NCBI GenBank assembly: GCA_002900995.3
Contig: CM035309.1
Location: 2,238,389 to 2,302,388, forward strand
Length of the DNA stretch: 64,000 nucleotides
DNA from: Ganoderma boninense
Lineage: Eukaryota; Basidiomycota; Agaricomycetes; Polyporales; Polyporaceae
Direction: 5' to 3'
Part shown: positions 19,317 through 30,610 of the stretch, piece after piece
Layout: each line of letters opens with the position of its first letter
How positions within the stretch are numbered: position 1 is the stretch's first letter
The notes under the pieces: model-generated
Database searches by the model: none
What the model was told of the DNA's origin: nothing
Seen by the model: the letters and a program-made list of their open reading frames with translations, nothing else
Program-made: the position numbers and the translations under genes

Positions 19317-22242
19317 CTAGGTACACCCAGACACTGTGCTTGTAGGTGAGGCGATCAAAGCCCAGCTTGGTGAGCACCTCATCGAGCTTCTCGTGCCAGC
19401 ACCGGCCAGCCTGCTTGAGGCAATAGAGAGCCTTGTGGAGGCGCCACACCCACTGCGGAGTCTTCTCATTGAACCCATCTGGCTGGCGCATGTAGACCTC
19501 CTCCTTGAGCTCGCCGTTGAGGTAGGCAGAGGAGATGTCGACTGACTCAAGCTCGAGGTCCTCAAGGGCTGCAATGGCGAGGACAGCACGGATGGAGGCC
19601 CACTCCAGCGGGAGCCAATGGCCTTGCAACCAGGGGGCAGGAAGACACACTCAAAGGTGCCATTCTCAACGAGGGACTGCAGCTCTTCCTGCGCTGCCTT
19701 GAGCCACTTGTTGCACTCCTCAGGCTCGAGTGCCATGACCTCAGACATCGACCTGGGCTCCCCAAAGTGCTCCTGGCTTGCCTTCGACGCCTGCTCGATG
19801 ACTGACTCGAATGCAACGTCCAGGGCATCGTCGTAGGACAGGTAGTCAACCAGGGGGTCAGAGTAGACATCGTCGAGGCCTGCCAGCATCGCATTGAGTG
19901 CATCCTCATCGCTGCTGTCCCCTCGACCTATGAGGTCCAGCTCATCATCTGAGGACATAGGACTCGGCGGGGGAGAGCATGGACGGTTGGGGAACGCTCG
20001 ATTAAGGCCAGGAGCAGCTGGTGCATCGACTGGAGCCTCAATGAGTGGATCGGGCGACAAGGAGCGTTCAGGAGCAGGAGCAGGAGCAGGGGACACAGAG
20101 CGGATGCGAAGACACTGAGGAACGAGGTTCTGGCGTTCAAGGGCACGCTCGTTGAGGGAGCCTTGGGGGCGAGAGGCACGTGAGGGGAGCTGCTTGCGAG
20201 CGAGAGCTGGATAGGGCCTGAAACCTGGGTTTTGTGCTTGCTGGTGCGCAGATGGCACAACGGGGTGAGCAACTGGTGCAGGAGGTGGCCTAGCAGGTGG
20301 AGGTGTTGGTGAACGAGCAGGGGGTGATGGTGAGCGAGCAGGAAGTTGTGCAGGTGGTGCAGGATGCTGTGCAGGTGGTGGAGAGTCTGGTGGTGAAGGC
20401 GATTGAGCTGGAGATGGCTGGCGAGGTGGTGGAGGCGCAGGCTGTGGTGCAGGAGGAGCTGGAGGCGCAGGAGGCGCAGGAGGCGCAGGAGGTGCAGGAT
20501 CATCATAGTCGTCATCTCTCCCCTGATCATGCAGCTCTGGCACTCCTGGCACACCATCGTCTAGTGGTGCTGCATCGTCAGGGCCCCCAGGGACGTCCAC
20601 ATCGTCGAGGGGCAGGCCAAAGACATTGATGAAGGGCGAGTTGCCAGGGAAGCACTGCTCATCAAACACTGCATGCGACGAGATGATCACCTTCTTTGCT
20701 GCAGGGTCCCAGAACCGCCAGGCCTTGGTGCCATCCGGATAGCCAATGAAGATGCATTTGCGTGTGTGGGGCTGCAGCACCTTGCGGTCCTTCTTGCAGA
20801 TGAGCACGTAGGCCAGGCAGCCAAAGACACGGAAATGGGACACACCAGGCTTGCGCCCATCGCCCTTCCAGGCTGTGTAGGGAATGCCGCCATCGAGCGC
20901 AGAGGTGGGCATGCAGTTGCGCGTGTGGACAAAGGTGGAGACAGCATGGCACCAGAACGAAGGAGGCAGCTTGGACTGGGCAAGCAGGGCAGTGGCACCC
21001 TCAGACGTCGTCCTGTTGGCTCGCTCTGCTACGCCGTTCTGGTGGGGCTCGTCTGGCTCAATGTGCTGCCTGTGGATGCCGTGCTCAGCGCAGAAGTCGA
21101 TGAACTCCTGGCCCATGTACTCGCCGCCCTTGTCGTCCCGTGTAGCCTTGATGCGCAGCCCTAGGCAGTTCTCAGCATAGGCCTTGTACACCTTGAAGGC
21201 TGCAAACGCGTCGCTCTTGCGCTTGAGGTAGGCCAGGGCCCAGAAATGCGTTGCATCGTCGACAAACACCATCCAGTAGAGATAGCCCTCAGGCGTGGGC
21301 ACAGCAAGCTTGCCCTTGAGGTCTGTGTGCACCAGGGCAAGGCGAATGAACCGTCTGGAGGCGAAACGAGGGATGGAGTGGCAATTGAGCTTGCCAGCAA
21401 GGCAGGGTTCGCAGATGGCGCTGGGGGCACGCTTGGAGCGGATGGTGAGGCCCTTGACAAGCTCCTTGTTGACCACAGAGCGCAGGTCATCGAGGTTGAC
21501 ATGGGAGCAGCGCTGGTGTCACAGGGCAAGGTCCTCGTCGCAGGTGGTGGAGGCACAGGGTGTGGCCAAGGAGGTAGCCGACGTTGTGCTCGTTGACCTG
21601 GGCCTTGAAGTGCAGCTGCCCCTGGTGGTAGAACAGCACAGACGACGCAGAGAGCTCAACAGAGTAGCCCTTCTCCTGGGTAAGGTGGAAGATTGACAGG
21701 AGGTTGCTGGCCAGGGCAGGGACATGGAGGATGTCGTGCAGGAGGATGGCAGGGGGCAAAACTCCGTCCATCTCAGCCGGCTGGAACACCACAGAGCCCA
21801 TACCCGCAGAGTAGACGATGTAGGAGTTGGCGAGGCGGATGGGGATGCTGTGGGGCGAGTAGGAGCGAAACCAGTGCCTGTGGGGGGTCATGTGGGCTGA
21901 GGCACCCGTGTCTGTGTTCCATATGGTTGCAGCAGGGCTGGAGAGCGAAGAGGAGCGGTCTGGGGACGCATGGAGGGCAGAGGGACAGCGAAGATCCACC
22001 ATGGCCACCCCAGCAGTGTGCTGGGGGGTGTCATCTGGCCTCACGGCCTGAGATGACAAGCAGGTGGGCCCAAAAGCCGTATCCCTGCGTTGGCACATGT
22101 GGGAGAGCTGGGGGACGACCTGGGAGGCCTGGGGGGGCGCCCTCTTGCTGGCAGTGCACTGGGCAAAGCACTGGGGCTTGGAAAGGATGGGGGTGGCACA
22201 GAAGGAGTAGGGAGGCATGAATGACATACTGGGAGCCATGGG
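19317..22242 (-). pseudogene. Copia-2 polyprotein: protease, integrase, partial RT (no normal gag)
   Basis: Minus strand from the ATG ending at 22,242: about 110 residues of atypical N terminus, then protease (WNTDTGASAHMTPHRHW, about 21,900), GAG-pre-integrase (KGLTIRSKRAPSAICEPCLAGK), integrase core (HTDLKGKLAVPTPEG, DDKGGEYMGQEF, HQNGVAERANRT), a very Pro/Ala-rich linker (20,200-20,510), and RT starting at about 19,900. There is a frameshift near 21,500 and an RT deletion with frameshift near 19,615, the same as in copia-1. It is truncated at 19,317. The capsid part of gag is absent. The copy is non-functional but of a lineage that evidently spread. Confidence 0.85.
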
Positions 22243-22470
22243 CACGACGTGGCGACGTGGCAACGAGGGGCCTGGGCGATGACGTGGCGCGCAGCGCGCT
22301 GGCAAAACGACGAGGTGAGGGGACGAAAACTGCGTCCTGGAGCGAAGAGAGAAGGAACCAGTCCCAGAGCGAGCAGATGCGTCAAGCAGAGGGAGCAGGA
22401 GAGGAGTGGGGGCTGGGTGAGGCCAGGGAGCGAATGGACAAGCGAAATTTGGAGTCCTGAGGTGCTGAGA

Positions 22471-22487
22471 GCGCAGGGCTCATAACC
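22471..22487 (-). promoter_or_regulatory. Copia-2 primer-binding site (half tRNA-iMet)
   Basis: Immediately inside the 5' LTR, the minus strand reads GGTTATGAGCCCTGCGC. This is the complement of the anticodon stem-loop region of eukaryotic initiator tRNA-Met (from memory of the yeast sequence), as used by Ty5 and Drosophila copia, which prime from a cleaved tRNA half. The same 17 bases occur at 58,069-58,085. Confidence 0.75.
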
Positions 22488-22896
22488 TGTTGGCTGCAGT
22501 GGCCCTCAGGACGTCACAATGGCCTGTGTCAAGCTCTGTAAAGTCTATATTGCAGGAAACTAAGATATGCTACTCACCTGTGTCAAGCTCTGTAAAGTCT
22601 AAGGACACAGAGCCTGACAGAGGCGTCGATACAGCTCATGGAGCACGTGCTAGGTAGAGTATGTAACGCTGTGCTACTGGCGCTGTTATGGCGCCCAGAG
22701 AACGAGAATTGCGGACTATACAGTGTAAAGTAGAGCAGGATGCAGATCTAAGCTAGTAGGAGTCTCTAATGAAGATGATGTTGTATCTCTATGAGATGTG
22801 CTACTCTAACGAAACGAAAAATGCCCCAGGTAGGGGACACTGCAATGTACGTACGGTGCGATCAAAACTGCGGACGCTACAGCACAGACTTCAACA
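22488..22896 (-). repeat. Copia-2 5' LTR
   Basis: This 409 bp repeat is bounded by TGTTGG and CTTCAACA on the + strand. It sits next to the primer site and leader. It has landed inside an older gypsy LTR, whose sequence resumes at 22,897. Confidence 0.85.
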
Positions 22897-23271
22897 ATTG
22901 TAAACTCCCACATTGTCTCTAAGTACAATAGCTCTGGTCTCCCCATTGTTCCCCTGTTGTTTCCTGTCGCTATTGTTCCCTACACCATTGTTTTCCCTTT
23001 CCGTTCCCGCGACTGTAGTTACTATTGTACTCCATTCCCATAGACCTGCACATGTATATAAGGACTGTAGCCTGCTACCTGGGGACCCTAGTTTCAACCT
23101 CTTGTCCCCAGGTGAGCCCCACTGTATTTCCCTTGTAGATACTTCACTCAATACGCTCTTGTCCCCAGCCTGACTGTCAAGCCTTGCTCCGCTCTTACTG
23201 CACAAGCGATCGTCGACACCCTTGCTCGTCTCATAAGCCTCCCTGATCTTACTCGACAGCCAGTCATAACA
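22897..23271 (+). repeat. Partial gypsy-A/B LTR
   Basis: This is the 3' three-quarters of a gypsy LTR in + orientation, including TATA box, AGTTTCGACCT-like start and the CAGTCATAACA end. It lacks its first part because copia-2 inserted at ATTGT. It cuts the KDZ fragment on its right. Confidence 0.75.
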
Positions 23272-24440
23272 AGGAACATGGGTTAGCTTACCTCTCCTCA
23301 TCTTCCTCCCAATTATCCGGCAAATTCACATGCGGCCTGGGACAGCTAGGACAACGCACCGCCAGGTCACCAGGGCCTATAGGATCCTTCTGATGTCTAA
23401 AGCCGGCCCACTTCCAAAGCTTCAAATTTTTCCACTGTCTCAATGCCCACAAAAGCCTTGTACTGGTCCTGGCATTGGTCAATGCTATTGCTTCAACCTT
23501 GGGTGAATGCATACTTACTGGCACAGTGTGCGGAAATGTGCTGTTGGACTTTCACGGCAGGTAGTTATAGTAATTCCTAGGCAACACCTTGCATTCTTTG
23601 TTTGTGAGCAGGAAGTCGTCAAGGATGCGGAAGGTGAAAATTGTCTATGGTCGTCAGCTTGATCCAGGGTAGTAGCCCATGTCTAGAAGCTGGATGGCCT
23701 CAGACGGAGCATTGGTACAACTACAGAAAACCACTGGGATCTCCTGAATTCCTTCCACATCTATGACCACCACCACATGAATTGGCAAGGTCTGACTACC
23801 GGCAGAATGTGGCAGAGGCTGATCTCCCTGAGGCCCCGCAAATTGGGGAAGGTCACCAAAGTTGGGGAGCAACCACTCCAAAATATTCTGCTGATCTTCC
23901 GGGCACCCATCTTCATCATCAAAATCCTCCAAATCTTCATCAGCTAGATATTGAGTGACATCTTTATCGTTGTCATCCTCAACTTGTTGATTGCAGTCAT
24001 CTTGGGCTTTTGACTCTTCAACGGCTCCCCTCGCTGGCTGCCCAGAATTACTGGACAAGTTGCCACTGGGACATTCATCTTCACGGTGTCCGCAACATAA
24101 TTCCAGCCCAGCCAACCAAAGCATAGATGGCTTGAAGTGGGACTCACACCACTCTATGCAATGCAGAGGATTTCTATCATGGATGGCTTAGCAGCAGTCG
24201 GTGCAGAACGTTGGTCATCTGTGACAAGACAAGCAGTGCCAGGTTGCAGAATGACTACAAGTCCCTACTCTGCTTTCTGGTAGGGCCTCTCCCTCCAGTA
24301 TACAATCCAGATAGAAATCTCTAACCTTCAAAAAATCTCTCTGGTAGTCGTTCTGTAACTGAGAATTTGTTCAGTCAATCAGCATGCACCTCCAGCAATG
24401 GTATCATCATTATCTGACCCAAGATGGTTTTGCCAAGGTG
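23272..24440 (-). pseudogene. KDZ transposase N-terminal fragment with CxC2 cysteine cluster
   Basis: Reading leftwards: a Cys-rich cluster (C-x-S-x5-C-L-S-C then F-C-T-D-C-C and PLHCIEWCESHF, about 24,270-24,130), an acidic stretch, then VVVIDVEGIQEIPVVFCSC, a Phe/Asp-rich segment at about 23,640, and LAVRCPSCPRPHVNLPDNW ending near 23,300. This order matches the N-terminal half of Kyakuja-Dileera-Zisupton transposases, which are DNA-cutting enzymes common in mushroom genomes. The catalytic half is missing, cut by the gypsy LTR. Stops and a frameshift are present. Confidence 0.7.
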
Positions 24441-24761
24441 TTGAAATCATGAAGATTTACTTCCTCTAGGAAGTCACCTTGGGTGTTGGAATCATGTGTT
24501 ACAGGAGGCACAGAGACATTGCCGACTACATAGGTGTTCCTGTTGCTCCCGCCACTTTTATTTTGCTGGTATTGTTGAGGCATTGGCGTGAGATTGTATT
24601 GTCGTACTTGACCTTCTTGGCAGTGACCTGGACTCCTCGCCTTGTTTGTCTTGTGTGGGGTCTGAATTCTTCATACTTATCATGGGGTGGGAGCAGATGC
24701 TTCAGAGGCATGGTAGGGTTGCGCTCCTTGCTTGTGGTGAAAGGAGAGTGTTTCATTCTCT
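24441..24761. other. No gene recognised
   Basis: This lies between the KDZ fragment and the next minus-strand ORF. Short opposing frames are present, none with a recognised domain. Confidence 0.3.
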
Positions 24762-25241
24762 TTACAATATGGAAGGCAACAAGCGCAATTGTACAGTGGG
24801 CAAAGGGGGCACGGGGGATCCACATTTCTCACATAACACCTCGGGCACAAACTGGGCAAAACAAAGGTGGTCATTTGTGCACCTCAAGACTCCATGTGAT
24901 ACGAGCTGAGATGCTATAGACAGCAATGTGCCAGATTCATATGGCACCGAGACCCCAATGTTTTGCAAATCAAAAACTGCCTCCTTCTCATAGGCCCCCA
25001 TGGTGAGAAGAATATCATAGGCTGAGATTGGGGAAGATTTATCCCAATGATAGGGTGTCACACAATTAGCTATGACCTGGCCCAAAGAGTGAATGAATGG
25101 CCAGTCAGCCAACACCAGCTGGCAGGCAAAATACTTGCTAAACATCCACTTGCGGAGTGTGAGCAAATACTGATACTGTTCTGGGTGTGTCACAGCAAGA
25201 ATACCGTGGAGGAGCATTGCCAGTGGGTACATTTCCTGCAT
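24762..25241 (-). CDS. Hypothetical protein fragment (159 aa)
   Basis: A single minus-strand frame with globular composition (mixed hydrophobic, Trp- and Tyr-containing) and no signal peptide or membrane segment. It looks protein-coding, but I recognise no domain. It lies upstream of, and on the same strand as, the KDZ fragment, so it may be part of the same element or of an associated gene. The start is the first ATG and is uncertain. Confidence 0.4.
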   Translation of the reverse strand: MQEMYPLAMLLHGILAVTHPEQYQYLLTLRKWMFSKYFACQLVLADWPFIHSLGQVIANCVTPYHWDKSSPISAYDILLTMGAYEKEAVFDLQNIGVSVPYESGTLLSIASQLVSHGVLRCTNDHLCFAQFVPEVLCEKCGSPVPPLPTVQLRLLPSIL

Positions 25242-25961
25242 CTACTGCCTTCCATGCTCTGTAGTGAGCACTGGGCCCGGGGCCAGGTTGAGGTGCTGCG
25301 GAAGATGCAATGTTTATCCAGGTGATTGTGATAACCAGACATCAGGGGGGCTGCGGCACACCTTGTAGCCTTGCATAAATCTTGCTGACTGTGAGAGAAG
25401 CACACCAGCGCGCCATTCAGTACCGGGCTTGAAATTCCCAGCGCAAGAAGACCATTGTTGAGAAGGATTTGCACTAGGACCTAGCTCCTTGGTAGTTCTT
25501 AGCTCTCTTTCCACATGCCGAGTTGCTCAGAGAGCTTCATCCTGCCATTTGCAGCCAGTCAGCTGCCAATGCGCCGGTGGTAAATAACAGGATCATTGAC
25601 ACAACAGTGAGGCAGTATGATGCCTGGCAGTATCTATGCTAGGATGCAGCCTCCATTATCGGTAATGACCACAGGACCCTCCAGCAGTCAGCCCACGGTG
25701 CCTGGTGGTGCATGTGAAGAAGGGGCTCCAAGAGGTGGAAATCTCTGCCAGAGATCTGCATTGTCATCTGGAGAGTAATGCATAGATGCCGGGAGTTGCC
25801 GCTGGTAATCTGTGACACTCCAAGAGAGGGTAACTGAAAGTGGGGAACTATGACTTGGTTTTTGGAAAAGCCAGCGATAATGAGCACTCACAAGGCCTAC
25901 TGAGAGCTTGTGCTAAAATTTGAGAGATGTGCTGGCAGTTATCATGTAGCTTTGCTGGGAC
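25242..25961. other. Unassigned sequence, weak minus-strand coding traces
   Basis: Minus-strand open stretches at 25,639-25,887 and 25,314-25,514 have protein-like composition and may belong to the gene ending at 24,762, but stops separate them. No domain is seen. Confidence 0.3.
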
Positions 25962-26170
25962 TAAGGCTGAACACGGTTACAGTTAACAACGCAGTTAACA
26001 ATTAACCGAGCCACAATTTGAACCGCAGTTATAGGAGCTGCGGTTTACTATTAACCGCGGTGCAGTTAATTGTAGCTCCGGATCAAGGGTATATATTAAT
26101 TCTATTAACCACAGTTTAACCGCAGGTTTACAAAGCCTTCTTAGCTAGATATTAATACTATATTTAATGT

Positions 26171-26246
26171 GATTGCACCAGCCGGAATTGAACCAGAGGC
26201 CTGGTGTATTCAAACAGCCGTGCTGACCACTGCACCATAGGCTCTT
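26171..26246 (-). ncRNA. tRNA-like module 1 in the hAT MITE
   Basis: The minus strand has a box A match (TGGTGCAGTGG) and a box B match (GGTTCAATTCC) at tRNA spacing, with a plausible D arm and T arm. The acceptor ends do not pair, so it is a tRNA-like sequence or decayed tRNA rather than a working tRNA. The loop would read GAA (Phe). Confidence 0.5.
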
Positions 26247-26295
26247 AACTACCCTATATACAACTATATTCATATACCAACGACCTTATTGAGTG

Positions 26296-26330
26296 TTATC
26301 TTATCTTATCTATCTTATCTTATCTTATCT
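26296..26330. repeat. (TTATC)n microsatellite
   Basis: A short run of TTATC pentamers with one irregular unit, located between the two tRNA-like modules. Confidence 0.8.
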
Positions 26331-26372
26331 CAGTAACAATAGTACTTATTATATTAGTTACCTATAGCTGTA

Positions 26373-26455
26373 ATGGTCAGTTGGTGTAGTGGTTAGTACG
26401 CCGGTCGAATGAATGCAAAGCCCTGAGGTCCTTGGTTCAATTTCTGGTTAGAACA
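26373..26455 (+). ncRNA. tRNA-like module 2 in the hAT MITE
   Basis: The + strand has box A (TTGGTGTAGTGG) and box B (GGTTCAATTTC) at tRNA-like spacing, in the opposite direction to module 1. The stems are imperfect. Confidence 0.45.
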
Positions 26456-26875
26456 CTATATTAATAACTGTGAATAAGTCCTGCGGTTAATGTATTGAAC
26501 TGCGGTTTATGTATTAACTGAACTGCGGTTAATAAAAAACTGCGGTGCAGTTAAGCTGCGGCTCTAGATCAAGCCTTTTGGAGGGCTGTTAACTGCGGTC
26601 ATGGCTCTAGCTCAACCGCGGTTTGAGCCGTGTTCAGCCTTAGCTAGGACAGCCGCGCTAGGCGAAGGCAAAGAAATCAGCATCTACGCTAAATTCTGCT
26701 TGGTAGCTATTTTCTGTAACTCAAAGGTGTATAGACTGGTGATGTACTGCACAGTAGCTGCAAATGGACAGAGTGCTGGAGCTGGAAGGAGTTTGGGCTC
26801 TATAGTTGTCCAAGAAGGGGTGCAAGGATGGTCTCAGGGATGAGATAGCTGTGCAGGCAAAGGTGGAGAGGGAAT

Positions 26876-28662
26876 GTGAGCAGTATGGAAATGCTGAGTG
26901 CCAAAAAAGTGCTCTGTAGTTTGCTGAACTTTTTTGCCAAATGGGTTGCTAATGCTTTTGCAACCTCAGCGAACTTGCAACTGCACTCTAACTTTACATA
27001 TCTGACTATGTCTCTGATTCCTGCTCTCAATGACGTGGAGGTGAAATATCTGGAGGCGGCGATTGCTATGTACCAATGTGCCTCTGCCACCGAGAAGGCC
27101 ACTTTGCTTCAGAAATACGCGAAACACATCATCTCACTTCACAAAGAGGACGATGGCAACATCCACGCAATTGAGTTATATTGCAGAGTAGGTTCAGGTC
27201 TCTGAAAACATAATCTACAGGCCGAATGGGTTATGTTTATTCAGTTCATGAAGGTCTGGTTTTCAAACCGGAAGATGACAAAGAAGTCAAAGCCACCAAT
27301 TAAAGTCAGCCGACGATATTTTGGCGAGTGGGTGTACAGCTGCAAAAACAAGGCTGATGTTTCCAAAGCATCTGCCGGCAACACATTGCCCAAGTGGAAT
27401 GCCATTCCACTTGGGATAGGTCAACCTATAGTTGATTGGAATCTGAACCTGCAGGTTTGGCCACTTTTAAAGGCTTGATTGGGATCTGTATGAATCAAAT
27501 CAACTTTTCACCTACAACCTGCAGGTTGCAAACCTATAAGTTATAGGCTAAATCATTGATTTGATTTAAACATCAAATATAGCATTTTATCAGCTACTGT
27601 TGAAGATTTGGGCTTATTGTTGAGTGTTAATAGTGCTTTTTATGCTATAATTATACTTATACATGCACTACTAAGCTATACAAGGACAATTTATTAAGAT
27701 GCCTGATTCAGATTTGTAGCTGATTCATAGCACAAGTACCTATAATCTACGAATCACAACCTATAGGTAAATATCTAGGTTCAAGCCAGGTTGAACTGCA
27801 TGTAACCTGAACCTATGTTCAGCCTTATAGAATGCGGCCTGGAAATGTCTGTGGGTCGGTCTGTCAAAGTCGCAGAAGGCAACATATGATACCATAGTGG
27901 AGGAGTGGAACACGAAGGGCCCCAGCAATGAGCAGAAGGCCCAGTATGTCTGTTTCTTATTTCAGCCATCATTCTTGTGAACATACATTGAATAATTTGC
28001 AGGATGGTGCAACATAGGGGGCCTGGGTGGATGAAGGAGGTGGTGGGCATGTTTTACTAGCAATGTGGGCTGAACATCATGATCTATGGCCTCTTCAAAA
28101 CTCCAGAAGGCAAAATTAAGGCCATGAGGTGTGTGAGGTTATGCTCTGTTTTGCCAATGCATATAACATTTCCCCTAGTAGTTACAACATTACCAAGTAT
28201 CGCAAAGATGAGGGTGACAACATCACTACATACTGGGACACTTATCCTAAAGACTGGGACATGGGCTTGAGGGCCAAGTTCTGGGACCACATGCTGCCAC
28301 TCATAGATCCAGAGCTCACTGGGCAATGTGCCATCCAAACCCCAGGTGTTGCACATAGCAAGAGTGCGCCAGCTCCTTTCCAGTTTGAGACCCATCCAGA
28401 TGGTGCCCCAATCCTCACTGATGTTGAGAACAGCGTGATGATGAAGCTAGGGCAAATGTGGGAGGTGCTTCGACTTTATATATGGGACCATTATGATAAG
28501 CCACAACAAAACCAAGGATAGATTGTGGCTGACCGGATAACAGCTTGTGCATCTGGGACGAGTGTTCAGGCTCTACCATGGTCCAGGCTGCACAAAACTC
28601 CAAAAAAGTTTTTTGAGGACGGCATGCTTCCCGCTGACTTTCAGTTCAACTATCCCTCACAC
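26876..28662 (+). pseudogene. Hypothetical host-type gene, 5' part (broken by two transposons)
   Basis: Protein-like + strand frames run from about 26,876 to 27,402, resume at 27,828 after a MITE, pass a probable intron near 27,950-28,010, and go on (TYWDTYPKDWDMGLRAKFWD at about 28,240) to 28,662, where gypsy-A is inserted. Joining across the MITE at its TGGAATGC/TAGAATGC duplication and across gypsy-A at CACAC keeps the frame. There are in-frame stops near 28,055 and 28,520. The family is not recognised. It looks like a large, low-complexity-tailed fungal protein often found near transposons. It is now a pseudogene. Confidence 0.5.
27403..27827. mobile_element. hAT-type MITE, second family, damaged left end
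   Basis: The right end is CTATGTTCAGCCTTA and the interior matches the element at 36,144-36,664 (palindromic AACCTATAGG-like motifs). The flanks TGGAATGC (27,395-27,402) and TAGAATGC (27,828-27,835) are an 8 bp duplication with one change. The left terminus TAAGGCTGAACG is replaced by a different 12 bp, so the copy probably cannot move. Confidence 0.7.
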
Positions 28663-29132
28663 TGTTACGACTGGCTGTCGAGTAAGATCAGGGAGGCTTA
28701 TGAGACGAGCAAGGGTGTCGACGAGCGCTTGTGCAGTGAGAGCGGAGCAAGGCTCGACAGTCAGGCTGGGGACAAGAGTGTATTGAGTGAAGGATCTACA
28801 AGGGAAATACAGTGGGGCTCACCTGGGGACAAGAGGTTGAAACTAGGGTCCCCAGGTAGCAGGCTACAGTCCTTATATACATGTGCAGGTCTATGGGAAT
28901 GGAGTACAATGGTAACTACGGTCGCGGGAGCGGAAAGGGAGAACAATGGTGTAGGGAACAATAGCGACGGGAAACAACAGGGGAACAATGGGGAGGCAGG
29001 AGCTATTGTACTTGGAAACAATGCGGAGGGTTTACAATGCTATGGAGGACAACGAGGACGACATTGGACGTAAACTAATCGAGAAAGGAAACCTGGGCGC
29101 TAAGGTAGGCGCTAAACGGGGTGTTCGTAACA
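28663..29132 (-). repeat. Gypsy-A 3' LTR
   Basis: In minus-strand sense it runs TGTTACGAACACC...CAGTCGTAACA, preceded by the purine tract AAGAGGGGGGTAC. It contains TATA box, transcript start and several ACAAT cores in U3. Confidence 0.9.
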
Positions 29133-29158
29133 GTACCCCCCTCTTAAGGGTCGTGCCC

Positions 29159-30610
29159 TCACGACCGAGTCTTCTTGTTGAGGGGACCGGGGGCCTCTGG
29201 GTGTGTTGAATGGAATTTTTTTACTATCAGCGGTGCGTTGCTCAGGTCTGCTGCGTCTTCCCAGCTGTCTTGCTCGGGGCCCCATCCCTTCCAGTGGACG
29301 AGGTACTGCAGCTTCTTCCACCGCCCATAGCGGCGGGACTCTAGTACTGCTTCAACTTCGTACTCCTCCTCTCCTTCTACTTCGATGGGGGCCGGTTCAG
29401 GTGGGTGTCGACCAGGGAGTTCGCTCTCTTTGTGTGGGAGTAGCAAGGATACATGGAATACCGGGTGCATCGTGAGGTCCTTCGGGAGTTTGAGTTCATA
29501 TGCCAGGTTGCCTACTTTGCGTTTGACTGGGTAAGGGCCTGCATAGCGGTCAACCAACTTCCTTGATACTCCAGGGGACGCGGAAGTTCCTTGTGTCGAG
29601 CCACACCTTCTGGCCCTCCTTGAACTCTGGAGTGTCTCGTACGTAACGGTCGTAGTACTCCTTCATCCGCTCGGCTGTTAGAGCCAGTGCTGCAGTTGCA
29701 TCCTCTCGTGCACGTCGTAGCTCCTCACGTCGTTCATCTGCTGTGGGCACTGCCGTAGACAACATCGGGATGTGAAACTGGGGTTCGAAGCCATACATGA
29801 GGTAGAAGGGTGAATATCCTGTCGATGAGTGCGAGTGTGAATTGAAGGCAAACTCTGCTATTGGCATCCATTTGACCCAATCATCGCGGTGTTGTGTGCA
29901 GTACATGCGCAAGTACGCCTCAATCTCCTGGTTCCACCATTCGGATTGGCCGTCTGTCTGGGGATGATAGGCGGTAGACATTGCACTTTCGATGCCAAGT
30001 CCCTTGAGGATCGCACGGAAGAGCTTGCTCGAGAACTGTGGTCCTCGGTCGGAGACTATCTTGCGCGGCAGACCATGAAGACGGAAGTACTCTCGGATGA
30101 AGTTGTCTGCAGCTCCTTCAGCATCAATCTCCTCAGTGCAGGGTATAAGATGGATCATCTTCCCATGTCGATCGACAATGAGCTGGAGTGCGTTGAATCC
30201 ATCTACCACTGGTAATCCGGTGATGAAGTCGCAGGTTACTACCTGGCCAGGGCCGTCCGGGATCTCGTTGGGCTGTAGGGGACCATACGGCTTTGCATGT
30301 GAGTTCTTGCCACGGCGACAGGTGTCGCAGGTCTCCACATACTGCTTGACAAACTTGCCCATGCTCGGCCACCAGTAGTTGCGTGAGACGAGCTCCAGTG
30401 TCTTTGCCTGTCCAGGGTGTCCAGCGGGTGGGAGGTCATGGTGAATGCGTACAATCTCTGCTCGTAGTGCATCATCCTTGGGGACATAGACTCAGCCACG
30501 GTAAAGAAGTAGGCCTTGCTCCATGTTCCAGTCCACCAAGTCATTCTGTAGACGAGCGGCTCCTAGGCTGTTGAGCTTGCCAAGTGCATCTGCCACCTCC
30601 TGTTCGCGTT
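29159..30610 (-). pseudogene. Gypsy-A integrase and chromodomain
   Basis: Minus strand: integrase zinc finger and core (CDTCRRGKNSHAKPYGPLQ, VVTCDFITGLP, VSDRGPQFSSKLF, YHPQTDGQSEWWNQ), C-terminal domain (WLDTRNFRVP) and a chromodomain (YLVHWKGWGPEQDSWEDA) ending near 29,160. It is broken by a frameshift near 29,560 and TGA at 30,492-30,494 at the same codon as in gypsy-B1. It would insert cDNA into the genome, but is not translatable as it stands. Confidence 0.85.

Larger units (their letters stand above)
25962..26642. mobile_element. hAT-type MITE carrying two tRNA-like modules
   Basis: The ends are TAAGGCTGAACACGG and its inverse. The flanks GCTGGGAC (25,954-25,961) and GCTAGGAC (26,643-26,650) are an 8 bp target duplication with one mismatch, as made by hAT transposases. 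AACCGCGG-type motifs recur near both ends. The element has no ORF of note. The terminal 15 bp are identical to the left end of the autonomous hAT at 62,405, so that family could mobilise it. Confidence 0.85.

Noticed and set aside
20290..20630. + strand Val/Glu-rich frame over the copia-2 linker
   Set aside because: It is antisense to the Pro/Ala-rich linker between integrase and RT and simply reflects that composition.
26171..26455. Functional tRNA-Phe and a second tRNA gene in the MITE
   Set aside because: Box A and box B are good, but the acceptor stems do not pair in either, so I list them only as tRNA-like.
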